A stretch of 64,000 bases of DNA from Echinicola soli (GTDB lineage: Bacteria > Bacteroidota > Bacteroidia > Cytophagales > Cyclobacteriaceae), in contig NZ_CP041253.1 of assembly GCF_006575665.1 (NCBI RefSeq), forward strand, positions 625,501 to 689,500. Direction: 5' to 3'. A program made the translations under genes and the position numbers. The notes under the pieces were generated by a model. It did no database searches and was not told the DNA's origin. It saw only the letters and a program-made list of their open reading frames with translations. This document shows, piece after piece, positions 37,601-45,419 of this stretch (the stretch's first letter is position 1; the number at the start of each line of letters is the position of its first letter).

Positions 37601-39004
37601 GTCATTGCTGCAGCCGTGCCCATGGTAAAGCTCCAAACCCATTCATTAACAAGTTTTCAAGAAACTGGTAAAATCGATTTTCAGCGTATAGAACTTCTAA
37701 ACCCTGAAATAAGTGTGTATTTGGATCAAAAGGAGGTGAACAAGACAAGCGGAAAATCCGGTGAGGAAGCTGTCCAGGACATCATCAAAAACTTAAAAAT
37801 AAATGATTTTAAGCTCATTGGCGGCAAACTTAATATCCTGGAGAAAGATTCGGCGTCTACCCTCCAATCCTTCAATGGCCTGAACATCGCCTTGAATGAC
37901 CTCAGTTTTGACCTGTCCAAGACGGCGGCTTTTGATAAGGACATTTTTCTCGACAAGGACTTTTCCGTAGAATTGCCCGATTATGAAATCAAGCTTCCTG
38001 ATAGCCTGAATGTCCTTCACATTGGTTTAGTCTCCATCCGTAGGGATCAAATGACACTTAAAGACGTGACATTAAGCCCTCGCTATGGCAAATATGAATA
38101 CGTTCGTAAAGTAGGTTATCAGACCGATGTGGTAAAAGCGTATTTTCCGGCGATTAGGTTTGATGCGATCGATTTAAAAAAACTCATTGAACACCGAGAG
38201 ATCGACGCTACGAAAATGGCTGTCCAAACGCCAAACATCCAGGTGTTCAGGGATAAACGGGTACCTTTCAATGACAGTATCTATAGGCCAATGCCCCAAG
38301 AACTGATGAGAAAATCGGGCATAAAACTGAAATTGGACACATTGGATTTAATCAATGCAGTCATTACATATGAAGAGTTCCCAGAGAAAGGGATGGTCCC
38401 GGGAAGCATCACCTTTGACTCATTATATGCCAAAATGTATCCATTTCATCTCAGTAAAACACTGGAAGACACCTTTGCGGTTGACAGCAGCTACCTGAAG
38501 GCTGCTGCCAGGATAAATGGCGTGGCCCCTATTGACATGACGGGGCAGTTTGGTTATAAGGCCCCATACCCAATGGACATCAATGTTCACTCGGGGAAAT
38601 TTGACTTAAGGGCGGTAAACACCATTACGACCAGAAATGCCTTCCTCAAGATACGTGAAGGAATCGCGCAGCCATCCACATGGAGATTTACCGCTGACAA
38701 TGAAACTGCCCATGGAACCATGACTTTTCATTACAACAACTTAAAAGTACAGCTCCTAAACGACAGGACCTTGAAAAAGGCAAAAGGAAGAAAGGCCATG
38801 CTAACCTTTGTCCTCAATGCCATTGCCTTGAGGGGCAATAACCCAAGAAAGATTTTTGGCACAGAAAAAGTCGCTCCCATTTATGTTCAAAGAGACAAAA
38901 GCAAATTTATCTTTAACTACTGGTGGAAAGCTTCCCTTTCAGGATTCCAGGGTTCTTTGGGACTTGGAGAAGCCGGCCCAGCCAAAAAGGAAGAGGACGA
39001 GTAG
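34694..39004 (+). CDS. Very large AsmA-like membrane-anchored protein
   Basis: 1436 residues. A basic N-terminus (KKNQNKKKLKRSQRR), one membrane helix (about 19-42), then a long extracytoplasmic region. The start SKVDEASGGKYEVSFDRF and the repeating pattern of short strands with VRLRPRR, ITAKEVALRP and LKLDTLDLINAVITYEE are reminiscent of AsmA-like and DUF748-like proteins, which are thought to move phospholipids between membranes. A KKEEDE tail ends the protein. Similar phrases recur (FAEELDISLNNY, FLAEDLQLELDNY, FYAEEATLSLSNV), so the body seems built from repeats of about 200 residues. The functional role is not known. Confidence 0.5.
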   Translation: MVKKNQNKKKLKRSQRRLIRFFAIVIFSLVLLQVGLYFGSDLLLRSYVQSKVDEASGGKYEVSFDRFHLSIFQRGFYFEGFSLSPNTSILDSLPDDKPVYKIQVPQIAVKGIGYNFSDKILSVGNLQFVEPMIQTKQRLDSLSSNTKLEQLQLEIKKSLDRVPLEEIIIHNLFIEQADLLVENFVSQKSVKAENTNFHLKDVHLLNPRPDPTPFNAKGFRLNFENFEMLLADSVHTLHAEQIEVSSLDNHITAKEVALRPDLQKPGEVYYSMKLDNLMLTDADINQVFYTTDVAVGNLNLSHPEFLVYSELSPEVQEKSLMDYSLYPLIKDILSSINIRHLQIEEGSFLQRGVQDEYKNRIETDKINFEMEQVYIGPDTERSKNQFFYAEEATLSLSNVKVVLADGVHWITGKKVYLSSKEDEVKVTGAKLEPFRKVTEQIPLFEIEIPEFNLENANLKKVYNHNILDVKDMVFRHPTVKFSNLQKKGGDMKGQTIQELTKNFLRAIYIDRLELIEGDMILNNTLKVNKDSVSFKKASMVLENFAVDERIEQDSSRMFLAEDLQLELDNYAMKLTDDMHLFKAAKIFVDTKEKMLKIEGFSFEPLQPDKVMENLRRLNKKMVLEVRVPEFYLRDVDIRKAYFDGILEIGMVEVPSPDIRLSRYIAPNQSREKVQINDLYQLVTSYFSHVTIDSLNVIDGSIAYENYVQNKIKTFAEDDVSIKIKNFVLDENVTPRNAETFFAEELDISLNNYVFNIADGKYSLHADQISYNSSKDELITSNVRLRPRRDLGVKVTIGADISNLNFTGVDMDRFFFENTLAMSKVSLSDAEVNLFIDQNGTKRSQRKKSPNKKRNLPKRFDIIQIDTIEAKNARFNAFYSDNGKERNLINSGINLSFYGFLLDSTKLAKGDIVGFFNNMALDIDNFNLALNDSVHTLNFSKVELDTKSDMIVFENFKVIPKNYTGQPGKPVIAAAVPMVKLQTHSLTSFQETGKIDFQRIELLNPEISVYLDQKEVNKTSGKSGEEAVQDIIKNLKINDFKLIGGKLNILEKDSASTLQSFNGLNIALNDLSFDLSKTAAFDKDIFLDKDFSVELPDYEIKLPDSLNVLHIGLVSIRRDQMTLKDVTLSPRYGKYEYVRKVGYQTDVVKAYFPAIRFDAIDLKKLIEHREIDATKMAVQTPNIQVFRDKRVPFNDSIYRPMPQELMRKSGIKLKLDTLDLINAVITYEEFPEKGMVPGSITFDSLYAKMYPFHLSKTLEDTFAVDSSYLKAAARINGVAPIDMTGQFGYKAPYPMDINVHSGKFDLRAVNTITTRNAFLKIREGIAQPSTWRFTADNETAHGTMTFHYNNLKVQLLNDRTLKKAKGRKAMLTFVLNAIALRGNNPRKIFGTEKVAPIYVQRDKSKFIFNYWWKASLSGFQGSLGLGEAGPAKKEEDE

Positions 39005-39122
39005 CCCATCTTCTACCACCCTTTAATTTAAGAAAACGGAGTTTTGTTGGTTTTAAAAGCCCCAGTACAAGAAACCAATTGATGAAATATGAGGTCATTA
39101 ATTGATAATATTTTAGATTTGC

Positions 39123-40172
39123 ATGTCAAAAAAGAACAGCTCTATGCATCAGGATAAAATTGAAGCATTAAAAATAGAAATTTCAGAGGCAGACGCCAGC
39201 AATCCGGAGGAACTGGAAGCATACCGTATGCGCTATATTAGTAAAAAGAGTGTCGTGGGAGCACTTTTTTCAGAAATGAAAAATGTACCGAATGATCAAA
39301 AAAAGGCTTATGGCCAAATGGTCAATAGTGTAAAGCAAGCGGCCGAGGAAAAGTTCAAGGCATTGATAGACAAGGTCAATGATGGAGAAAGCAAGTCGAA
39401 ATCTTCCGATATAGACCTAACCCTCCCTGCCACTAACCAACCAGTAGGTGGCATTCATCCACTAACAGCTACCCGTCAGCGGATCATTGAGATTTTCGAA
39501 AGAATAGGCTTTAATTTATCCGAAGGGCCTGAAATAGAAGATGACTGGCATAATTTCACCGCATTGAATTTTCCTGAAAACCACCCTGCCAGAGAAATGC
39601 AGGACACGTTTTTTATCGAAAAGAATCCGGACATCGCACTGAGGACCCACACCTCCTCTGTCCAAGTAAGGGTAATGGAAAATCAAAAACCTCCTATCCG
39701 AACCTTATCACCAGGAAGGGTATTCAGAAACGAAGCGATCTCAGCAAGGGCACATTGTATATTCCATCAAGTAGAAGGCCTATATGTGGATGAAAACGTG
39801 AGCTTCGCCGACTTGAAGCAAACCCTCTACCACTTTGCCAAAGAAATGTTTGGTAAAGAGACCAAGGTTCGTTTTCGCCCATCGTATTTTCCCTTTACAG
39901 AGCCAAGTGCTGAAATCGATATTTCTTGCCTGCTATGTGGTGGTGATGGCTGCAATGTGTGCAAGGGAACAGGATGGGTAGAAATCGGAGGTTCCGGTAT
40001 GGTAGACCCAAATGTACTTGAAAATTGTGGTATTGATTCGGAGAAATATACTGGCTTTGCATTTGGCATGGGTATCGAGCGCATCGCCATGCTGAAGTAT
40101 CAAATCAAAGATTTAAGGCTATTTACTGAAAACGATATTCGATTCCTAAAGCAGTTTAAGCCACTGCTATAA
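39123..40172 (+). CDS. pheS: Phenylalanyl-tRNA synthetase alpha subunit
   Basis: 349 residues, ATG start at 39123. An N-terminal coiled-coil (about 1-85), then class II synthetase motifs: GFNLSEGPEIEDDWHNFTALNFPENHPARE, LRTHTSSVQVR, GRVFRNEAISARAHCIFHQVEG and GFAFGMGIERIAMLKY. The insert CLLCGGDGCNVCKGTGW supplies four Cys that may bind zinc; such inserts occur in part of the family. pheT is not adjacent. A terminator follows at 40188. Confidence 0.96.
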   Translation: MSKKNSSMHQDKIEALKIEISEADASNPEELEAYRMRYISKKSVVGALFSEMKNVPNDQKKAYGQMVNSVKQAAEEKFKALIDKVNDGESKSKSSDIDLTLPATNQPVGGIHPLTATRQRIIEIFERIGFNLSEGPEIEDDWHNFTALNFPENHPAREMQDTFFIEKNPDIALRTHTSSVQVRVMENQKPPIRTLSPGRVFRNEAISARAHCIFHQVEGLYVDENVSFADLKQTLYHFAKEMFGKETKVRFRPSYFPFTEPSAEIDISCLLCGGDGCNVCKGTGWVEIGGSGMVDPNVLENCGIDSEKYTGFAFGMGIERIAMLKYQIKDLRLFTENDIRFLKQFKPLL

Positions 40173-40187
40173 AGTTAATAGAAACGA

Positions 40188-40224
40188 AAAAAGAGCACTT
40201 GATCAGATCAAGTGCTCTTTTTTT
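40188..40224 (+). terminator. Intrinsic terminator between pheS and the PPIase operon
   Basis: A perfect 13-bp stem AGAGCACTTGATC (40192-40204) and GATCAAGTGCTCT (40206-40218) with a 1-base loop as drawn, flanked by A and T runs. It can serve both convergent transcripts. Confidence 0.9.
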
Positions 40225-40242
40225 GTCAGTCAGCTGGGCTGG

Positions 40243-41652
40243 CTAATCCTCGTCTTCCTTAAGGGCATTACAGCGGTCATACGCTGGATCGATGTCAATA
40301 TACACTTCATCCTTGGCAATTTTAAACCAATCTTCCAATGCCTCAGATTCTTTCTGCTTTTTGGTAGCCGCTTTGAGCTTTTCGTAATCATCCTCCAGAT
40401 TTGCACGGTGTGCCGGATACTCATTTTTGAAATAAAGTAGGCGAACGGCCTTTTCTGGTTCACCTGTACGCTGATTCTGCTCTTCATAGCGCAAGGCATG
40501 GCTAATAGTACCTACCTGCATAGTATCTATAGTGAAATACAGAATAGGATCTTCAAGGGTCCTGGCAGAAAGCCTGTTTGCCCCAGTCGTAGGATCAGAA
40601 AAGAATCCACCATTATCAGAGGTGTTCCTATCTTCAGAAAAATCCTTAGCAGCCTTAGCAAAGCTCATGCTGTCTAATTTAATCAGGTTCCTGAGGCTGT
40701 CCAGTTCCCTTTCTGCTACAGCAATATCCTGTTCTGTAGGCCTTGGCTTAATGAGGATATGCCGGGTATTAAAGGAATCCGTCCTCTTTTCCAGCAGCTG
40801 GATCAAGTGGATTCCAAACTGCGATTCGACCGGCTCTCCAATTTCTCCTTCCCGGAGACTAAGTGCCATTGCTTCATATTCTGGTGCCAACTCCCCTTTA
40901 CGGAAAAATCCCAAATCCCCGCCTTGGTTTTTTGACCCAGGATCTTCGGAATATTTGACGGCCATGGAGGCAAAATCCACCTCTCCTTCCAGGATCTGCT
41001 GCTTGATATCATTTAATTGCTTGATTACACGATCCTTTTCCTTCCGGCTGGGCGCGGGCTTTTTTACGATCTGGCCCACAGAAACCTCCGCAGAGAAAAA
41101 CGGCAAAGAGTCTTTGGGTATCTTGTTATAAAATTCCCGCACCTCAGCAGGTGACACGGACATGCTCTGCACGATAGAGCTTCTCATCTTGGCAATGGTT
41201 TTTTGCTCTTTTACCAGGTCGTGGATCTCTGACTTCAGCTGTTCAGCAGTCTTGCCGTACGCCTCCACGAGGGTTTCCTCATTTCCTCCAAACTGCTGCA
41301 AAACCATATTGAACCGCTGGTTTACATCCATGATTACCTCTGCATCCGTAACGATTACGGAGTCTATTTCAGCCTTGGCCAGCATTAATTTATTCACCAA
41401 CAGCGACTCAAACACTTCACACCTGGAAGGTGCTTCAAAGCCTTCCTGGGATTGTGAAATCGCCTCCAGGTATGACTTCTGGAGATCAGACTCCAAGATG
41501 ATGTAATTATCTACCTTGGCGATGATTTTATCCAGTATCTGGCCTGAGGGCTTGGTTTCTTCCGTGCTGGTACTGTCTTTCTCCTGAGCATAAACTGTAA
41601 TAGTGCTCAAAAAGCATAAAATAACGGCCAGCGTTTTAGTAAGGTTATTCAT
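40243..41652 (-). CDS. SurA-like periplasmic peptidyl-prolyl isomerase
   Basis: About 469 residues from ATG 41652; earlier in-frame starts at 41697 and 41667 precede the signal. Signal peptide about 1-23. A SurA N-terminal helical domain, then two parvulin domains (VSVGQIVKKPAPSR...SQFGIHLIQLLEKR and FNTRHILIKPRPTEQD...). It is the last of three SurA/PpiC-type genes in an overlapping operon. Expected role: chaperone of outer-membrane proteins. It overlaps the upstream gene by 8 bp. Confidence 0.85.
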   Translation of the reverse strand: MNNLTKTLAVILCFLSTITVYAQEKDSTSTEETKPSGQILDKIIAKVDNYIILESDLQKSYLEAISQSQEGFEAPSRCEVFESLLVNKLMLAKAEIDSVIVTDAEVIMDVNQRFNMVLQQFGGNEETLVEAYGKTAEQLKSEIHDLVKEQKTIAKMRSSIVQSMSVSPAEVREFYNKIPKDSLPFFSAEVSVGQIVKKPAPSRKEKDRVIKQLNDIKQQILEGEVDFASMAVKYSEDPGSKNQGGDLGFFRKGELAPEYEAMALSLREGEIGEPVESQFGIHLIQLLEKRTDSFNTRHILIKPRPTEQDIAVAERELDSLRNLIKLDSMSFAKAAKDFSEDRNTSDNGGFFSDPTTGANRLSARTLEDPILYFTIDTMQVGTISHALRYEEQNQRTGEPEKAVRLLYFKNEYPAHRANLEDDYEKLKAATKKQKESEALEDWFKIAKDEVYIDIDPAYDRCNALKEDED

Positions 41653-42565
41653 ATATTTTAAATTCATTATTACCTTTTGCTCTCGAATAAACTTCATTTT
41701 GAAGGCGTTCTGCTAGGTTGACTTTTCTTTTATTGACAATAATTTTAGAGATTTCATCTCTGACAAATTCCACAGGAGGAACTTGATCTTGGAGCTTATA
41801 TTCCAGCACCTTAAAATAGTACTTATATTGATCATCCTCGACTTTTATCAGGGACTTGCCCCTGGTAAGCAGCTGGACTTTGTTTTGGTTCTCTGCCAAA
41901 GGCGTATTTGTAATGATTTCATCGAATTTTACCCATGTGGAATCTTCCAAATAATAGTTTGCTGCAGACTTGATCGCTAATTCCCTCAACTCTTGTTTGG
42001 CAGATTCACTGGTTTGGGTTAACAGCTGGTCTGCTTGTTCATTTTGGGAAAGCGACTTGTCCATTTTGATAAAATTGGCCCGTACAATGATTTCTTTAAG
42101 GGTGAAATTATGAATATTTTCTTCATAATACGCTTTGATCTCCTCCTCTGTCACCGCCTTGTTTAGGTTTTTTTCGATATAGGCCTTTTCATACTCATAG
42201 ACTATCAACGCATACTTATAGTCCAATAATTTCTTGTCGAGCTCCGCTTTACTGACAGACACCTTTTGACTGGCTTCTTTGATCATCAAGTGCTTCTTCA
42301 CCCAAGATTGTACGTAACGATTTGCCAGGTCAGTGCTGTCACTTGCGGTGGTCGCTTCCCTGGTCACAAAATTTAAATCCGATTTACGCAAATAGATATC
42401 ATCTACCGAGGCTACTGCAGGGCTATTACTGGAAGTGGCATCTTCTTCAGATTTTACCCTGAAAAATCCACAACCAGTCACCAGTCCCATCATAATGGAC
42501 AGGAGTATGGCCCAGCTAGTTCTGTGCAACAACGATATTTTCGACTCTCGACTTTTCATCCTCAT
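41645..42565 (-). CDS. SurA/PpiC-type lipoprotein lacking a clear PPIase domain
   Basis: 306 residues with lipobox VTGC (Cys about 32). The N-terminal VASVDDIYLRKSDLNFV and the helical VKKHLMIKEASQKVSVSKAELDKKLLDY block match the SurA/PpiC chaperone core, but I see no HILI/GDLG-type parvulin motif after it. The start at 42565 overlaps the upstream gene by 50 bp (ATG 42559 also possible). Probably a chaperone without isomerase activity. Confidence 0.7.
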   Translation of the reverse strand: MRMKSRESKISLLHRTSWAILLSIMMGLVTGCGFFRVKSEEDATSSNSPAVASVDDIYLRKSDLNFVTREATTASDSTDLANRYVQSWVKKHLMIKEASQKVSVSKAELDKKLLDYKYALIVYEYEKAYIEKNLNKAVTEEEIKAYYEENIHNFTLKEIIVRANFIKMDKSLSQNEQADQLLTQTSESAKQELRELAIKSAANYYLEDSTWVKFDEIITNTPLAENQNKVQLLTRGKSLIKVEDDQYKYYFKVLEYKLQDQVPPVEFVRDEISKIIVNKRKVNLAERLQNEVYSRAKGNNEFKIYE

Positions 42566-44531
42566 TAATCTGGATGATGAAATTCTGTTTTAGTAAACTG
42601 ATCAATGTTTGGTTTAGATATTCTTGGTAATCCTGTATGACCTTCCCACGCGTTTCGTTAAATGCTTTTGGCCCCTCTGGATACTGTTTGCCCAAGAGCG
42701 CAATATAACGCTTATTATTCACCTCTACTTCCTGAAGCCCTGACTGTATTTCCATGGCCTTAAGAACGGGATTGTTATCGACTTCAAAAACCCCTTCTTC
42801 CACTTTATAAGATAACGTCGAAAGCGACGGTAAATGATCCACCAACGCTTCTTTTAAGCCTGCTTGATAATGGGTGCCGGCCAGGAAATCCTTGATGGGC
42901 TTTTCTGCTTCCGGTGCTAAAACCGATACGATCAACGCCTCAGTACGTTCTTCCCACATGTACTGATCTCGATGGCCTTCAAAATATTCCATTAGCCCAG
43001 CAGTATCCTTAAGTGCTTTCTGCCAAACCTGTTCATTCATTAGGTTAAACAGCAGGATTCCTTCCCTATATTCATTTACCAAAAGCCTAAAATCATCATT
43101 ATTGGCCATGAGATCTGCTTCTTCGGCCTGGTCAAGCGTGGTTTCGACGAATTTACTGAACCACGCATCAAATGGATTTTTCCGCCCCACTTTCACGACC
43201 ACTTCGTCACGCTCTACGAAATCCACCAAATCCGCCACCTTCTTGCTTTCTCCTTTAACAGTGAATAAGGTGCTGTCCATAATGTTTTGGGAAGTATATA
43301 CCTCGCGAAGATCCTTTAATGCGGTGGACTGCCCAGTGACCAGCTCTTTGGCAGTGGCGATCACCGTACCATTTTCCATAAAATCATATCGTGATTTTTG
43401 GATGGCGATCACTTGGCTGTTGATAAGCCCAGATCGACTGTCTCTTAGGATCTTTGACTTCAGGCTTTCTTCCACTTGTTCATACGGCGCAAGTGGTTTT
43501 TCATCCTCTAACCGGATAATGTGATATCCGTAGGAAGTCTTGACCGGAGAAGAGATTTCACCAATTTCAGTTAGTCCGAAAGCCGCATCTTCAAACTCTT
43601 TCAGAAAAGCCCCTACCCCAAACCAGGGCAGCTCGCCGCCATTCTCCTTGGTGTTGGTATCTTCTGAAAACAACTCACATACCTCTTCCCAACTGGTATC
43701 CTCTTTCTGGAGGGCGGCATAAATATCGGTAATCTTCCGCTTGGCACGATCTTCGGAAAGAGGATCAGTAGGATCCGTCCGTATCAGAATATGAGACACC
43801 TTCACTTGGCCGGGGTTTGGTTTCCGGTCCAGGAGTTTGATGACATGATAGCCGAAATCCGTGAGCACAGGATCAGAAACCTGCCCAGGCTTCAATTGAT
43901 AAACAGCGTCTTCAAATGGGTACACCATCTGCAGCGAAGTAAAATAGCCCAGATCACCTTGGTTGTTTTTGACGGAAGGGTCCTGGGAATATTCTTCTGC
44001 AAGTTTGGAAAACACTTCACCGGCCTCTGCCCGCTCTTTAATTTTTACAGCCATTCGAAACACTGCCACAGAGTCTTCTCGACCGGAATTGGCCGGAAAA
44101 CGCAATAAGATATGCTGGGCATGGACGATTTCCTGCATTCTGGAATAGGCCTTTCTGATTTCCCCCTCTTGGAGAGAAGTCTCCAGGATGTATGGTTTCT
44201 TTAAATCCTCCTTAAACGCATTAAACTCTCGCTGAAACTCCACAGTCTCGTCCATACCAAGCGCCTCTGCTTCCTTCACCTTGAGTTTATAGTTCAGAAA
44301 AAGGTCAAAGTTCTCCTCAAACTCCTGTTTGCTGAGCTTATCCTCCTTCTGGTCAAACTCCCTATTCTTTGACAACATATGCATAAACTCCTCTGCAGAC
44401 ACGTTTTCGTTGCCTACTGTGAGAAGATACTGCGGCTCATCCGATAGTGGAGTGCTCTGTGAAACCTTGGAGTTTGGTGAACACGCCACCAATAGACCCA
44501 ACACCCAAAGACACTGGTATGTAGTTTTCAT
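42516..44531 (-). CDS. PpiC-type lipoprotein with two parvulin domains
   Basis: 671 residues from ATG 44531, lipobox LLVAC. Two parvulin domains follow: VHAQHILLRFPANS with QGDLGYFT and DFGYHVIKLLDRKP, then VSHILIRTDPTDPL with ENGGELPWFG and SYGYHIIRLEDEKP. A C-terminal helical region of about 280 residues completes it. First gene of the three-gene operon, about 90 bp from the anti-sigma gene. Confidence 0.87.
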   Translation of the reverse strand: MKTTYQCLWVLGLLVACSPNSKVSQSTPLSDEPQYLLTVGNENVSAEEFMHMLSKNREFDQKEDKLSKQEFEENFDLFLNYKLKVKEAEALGMDETVEFQREFNAFKEDLKKPYILETSLQEGEIRKAYSRMQEIVHAQHILLRFPANSGREDSVAVFRMAVKIKERAEAGEVFSKLAEEYSQDPSVKNNQGDLGYFTSLQMVYPFEDAVYQLKPGQVSDPVLTDFGYHVIKLLDRKPNPGQVKVSHILIRTDPTDPLSEDRAKRKITDIYAALQKEDTSWEEVCELFSEDTNTKENGGELPWFGVGAFLKEFEDAAFGLTEIGEISSPVKTSYGYHIIRLEDEKPLAPYEQVEESLKSKILRDSRSGLINSQVIAIQKSRYDFMENGTVIATAKELVTGQSTALKDLREVYTSQNIMDSTLFTVKGESKKVADLVDFVERDEVVVKVGRKNPFDAWFSKFVETTLDQAEEADLMANNDDFRLLVNEYREGILLFNLMNEQVWQKALKDTAGLMEYFEGHRDQYMWEERTEALIVSVLAPEAEKPIKDFLAGTHYQAGLKEALVDHLPSLSTLSYKVEEGVFEVDNNPVLKAMEIQSGLQEVEVNNKRYIALLGKQYPEGPKAFNETRGKVIQDYQEYLNQTLISLLKQNFIIQINEDEKSRVENIVVAQN

Positions 44532-44623
44532 CTTATTTACCATGCCAAAAACAATTGTGCAATGTTACAAATTTTAATGTAGAATGTGTGGATTTGCGGG
44601 TGATAAGTGGCAAGAATTAACAA

Positions 44624-45052
44624 TTATTTGGAATTCAATCGCTTGATCAGTCTTACCATGTACCAAGATGGGTGGGATTCAATTTCTATGGTGTCCATGA
44701 TGCGTTTCACCAGCAAAATACCTACGCCACCACCTGATTTGTTTTTTTGCCTGTCTTTAATGATCTCTTTTAAGTCCGGAGTCTTGTAATCCAAAATATC
44801 AAAAGGCTCTCCGTTATCGGTAATTTCAAAAATAATCCGGTCGTCTTGTTGATGGACTTTCACGTGGAGGTGATTGGAGGGATTGCAGCCGTGGGTGTGG
44901 ATGATGCGGTTTGCGCACACCTCTTCCACGGCCAGCACCAATTCGTTTTTCAACACATCGGTGAGCTTGGCATGGGACAGCTCTGTGACCAAGAAATCTC
45001 TCAGATCAGCCAGTTTGGTCTTTTCGCAATATAGTCTCAATTCATGCTTCAT
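44624..45052 (-). CDS. RsbW-like anti-sigma kinase
   Basis: 142 residues. HATPase_c_2 domain: LVLAVEEVCANRIIHTHG (N box), ITDNGEPFDI (G1 box) and GGGVGILLVKRIMD (G2 box). Such serine kinases bind a sigma factor or phosphorylate a STAS partner. It overlaps the STAS gene by 11 bp, and a PP2C phosphatase gene lies upstream of that, which makes a complete partner-switching set. No sigma factor gene is adjacent. Confidence 0.9.
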   Translation of the reverse strand: MKHELRLYCEKTKLADLRDFLVTELSHAKLTDVLKNELVLAVEEVCANRIIHTHGCNPSNHLHVKVHQQDDRIIFEITDNGEPFDILDYKTPDLKEIIKDRQKNKSGGGVGILLVKRIMDTIEIESHPSWYMVRLIKRLNSK

Positions 45053-45386
45053 GGATGGTCTCTAAGGCCTCGTCCTTGCTTGGTTTTATGGTGATTAACT
45101 GGTCCAACCCAAGGATATGGAACACATTGGCTACCTTTTCGGATAGCCCATAAATCAAAAAATGAATGTTTTTTTCTTCAAACTCCTCCAAATAAGACAT
45201 AAAAACGCCTAATCCTGCGGAGGAAATATATTCTAACTTATTGCCGTCTACCAAGATATTCTTATGGTCTTGGGCCACGACATCATTTATTGCTTCATCC
45301 AGCTCTACTGAGTTGCTGGCATCCACCTGTCCATCGAGGATGAGGAGGATGTGATTGTCTTCTTGCTTCTTACTAATTGTCAACAT
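45042..45386 (-). CDS. STAS-domain anti-sigma factor antagonist
   Basis: 114 residues, single STAS domain. The NKLEYISSAGLGVFMSYLEE motif carries the conserved phospho-accepting serine region. It is expected to be phosphorylated by the kinase encoded just downstream and dephosphorylated by the PP2C phosphatase encoded upstream. Overlap with the kinase gene suggests translational coupling. Confidence 0.92.
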   Translation of the reverse strand: MLTISKKQEDNHILLILDGQVDASNSVELDEAINDVVAQDHKNILVDGNKLEYISSAGLGVFMSYLEEFEEKNIHFLIYGLSEKVANVFHILGLDQLITIKPSKDEALETIHEA

Positions 45387-45419
45387 AACTGATTATACGC
45401 TAAGTTTTTGCTAATGTTG

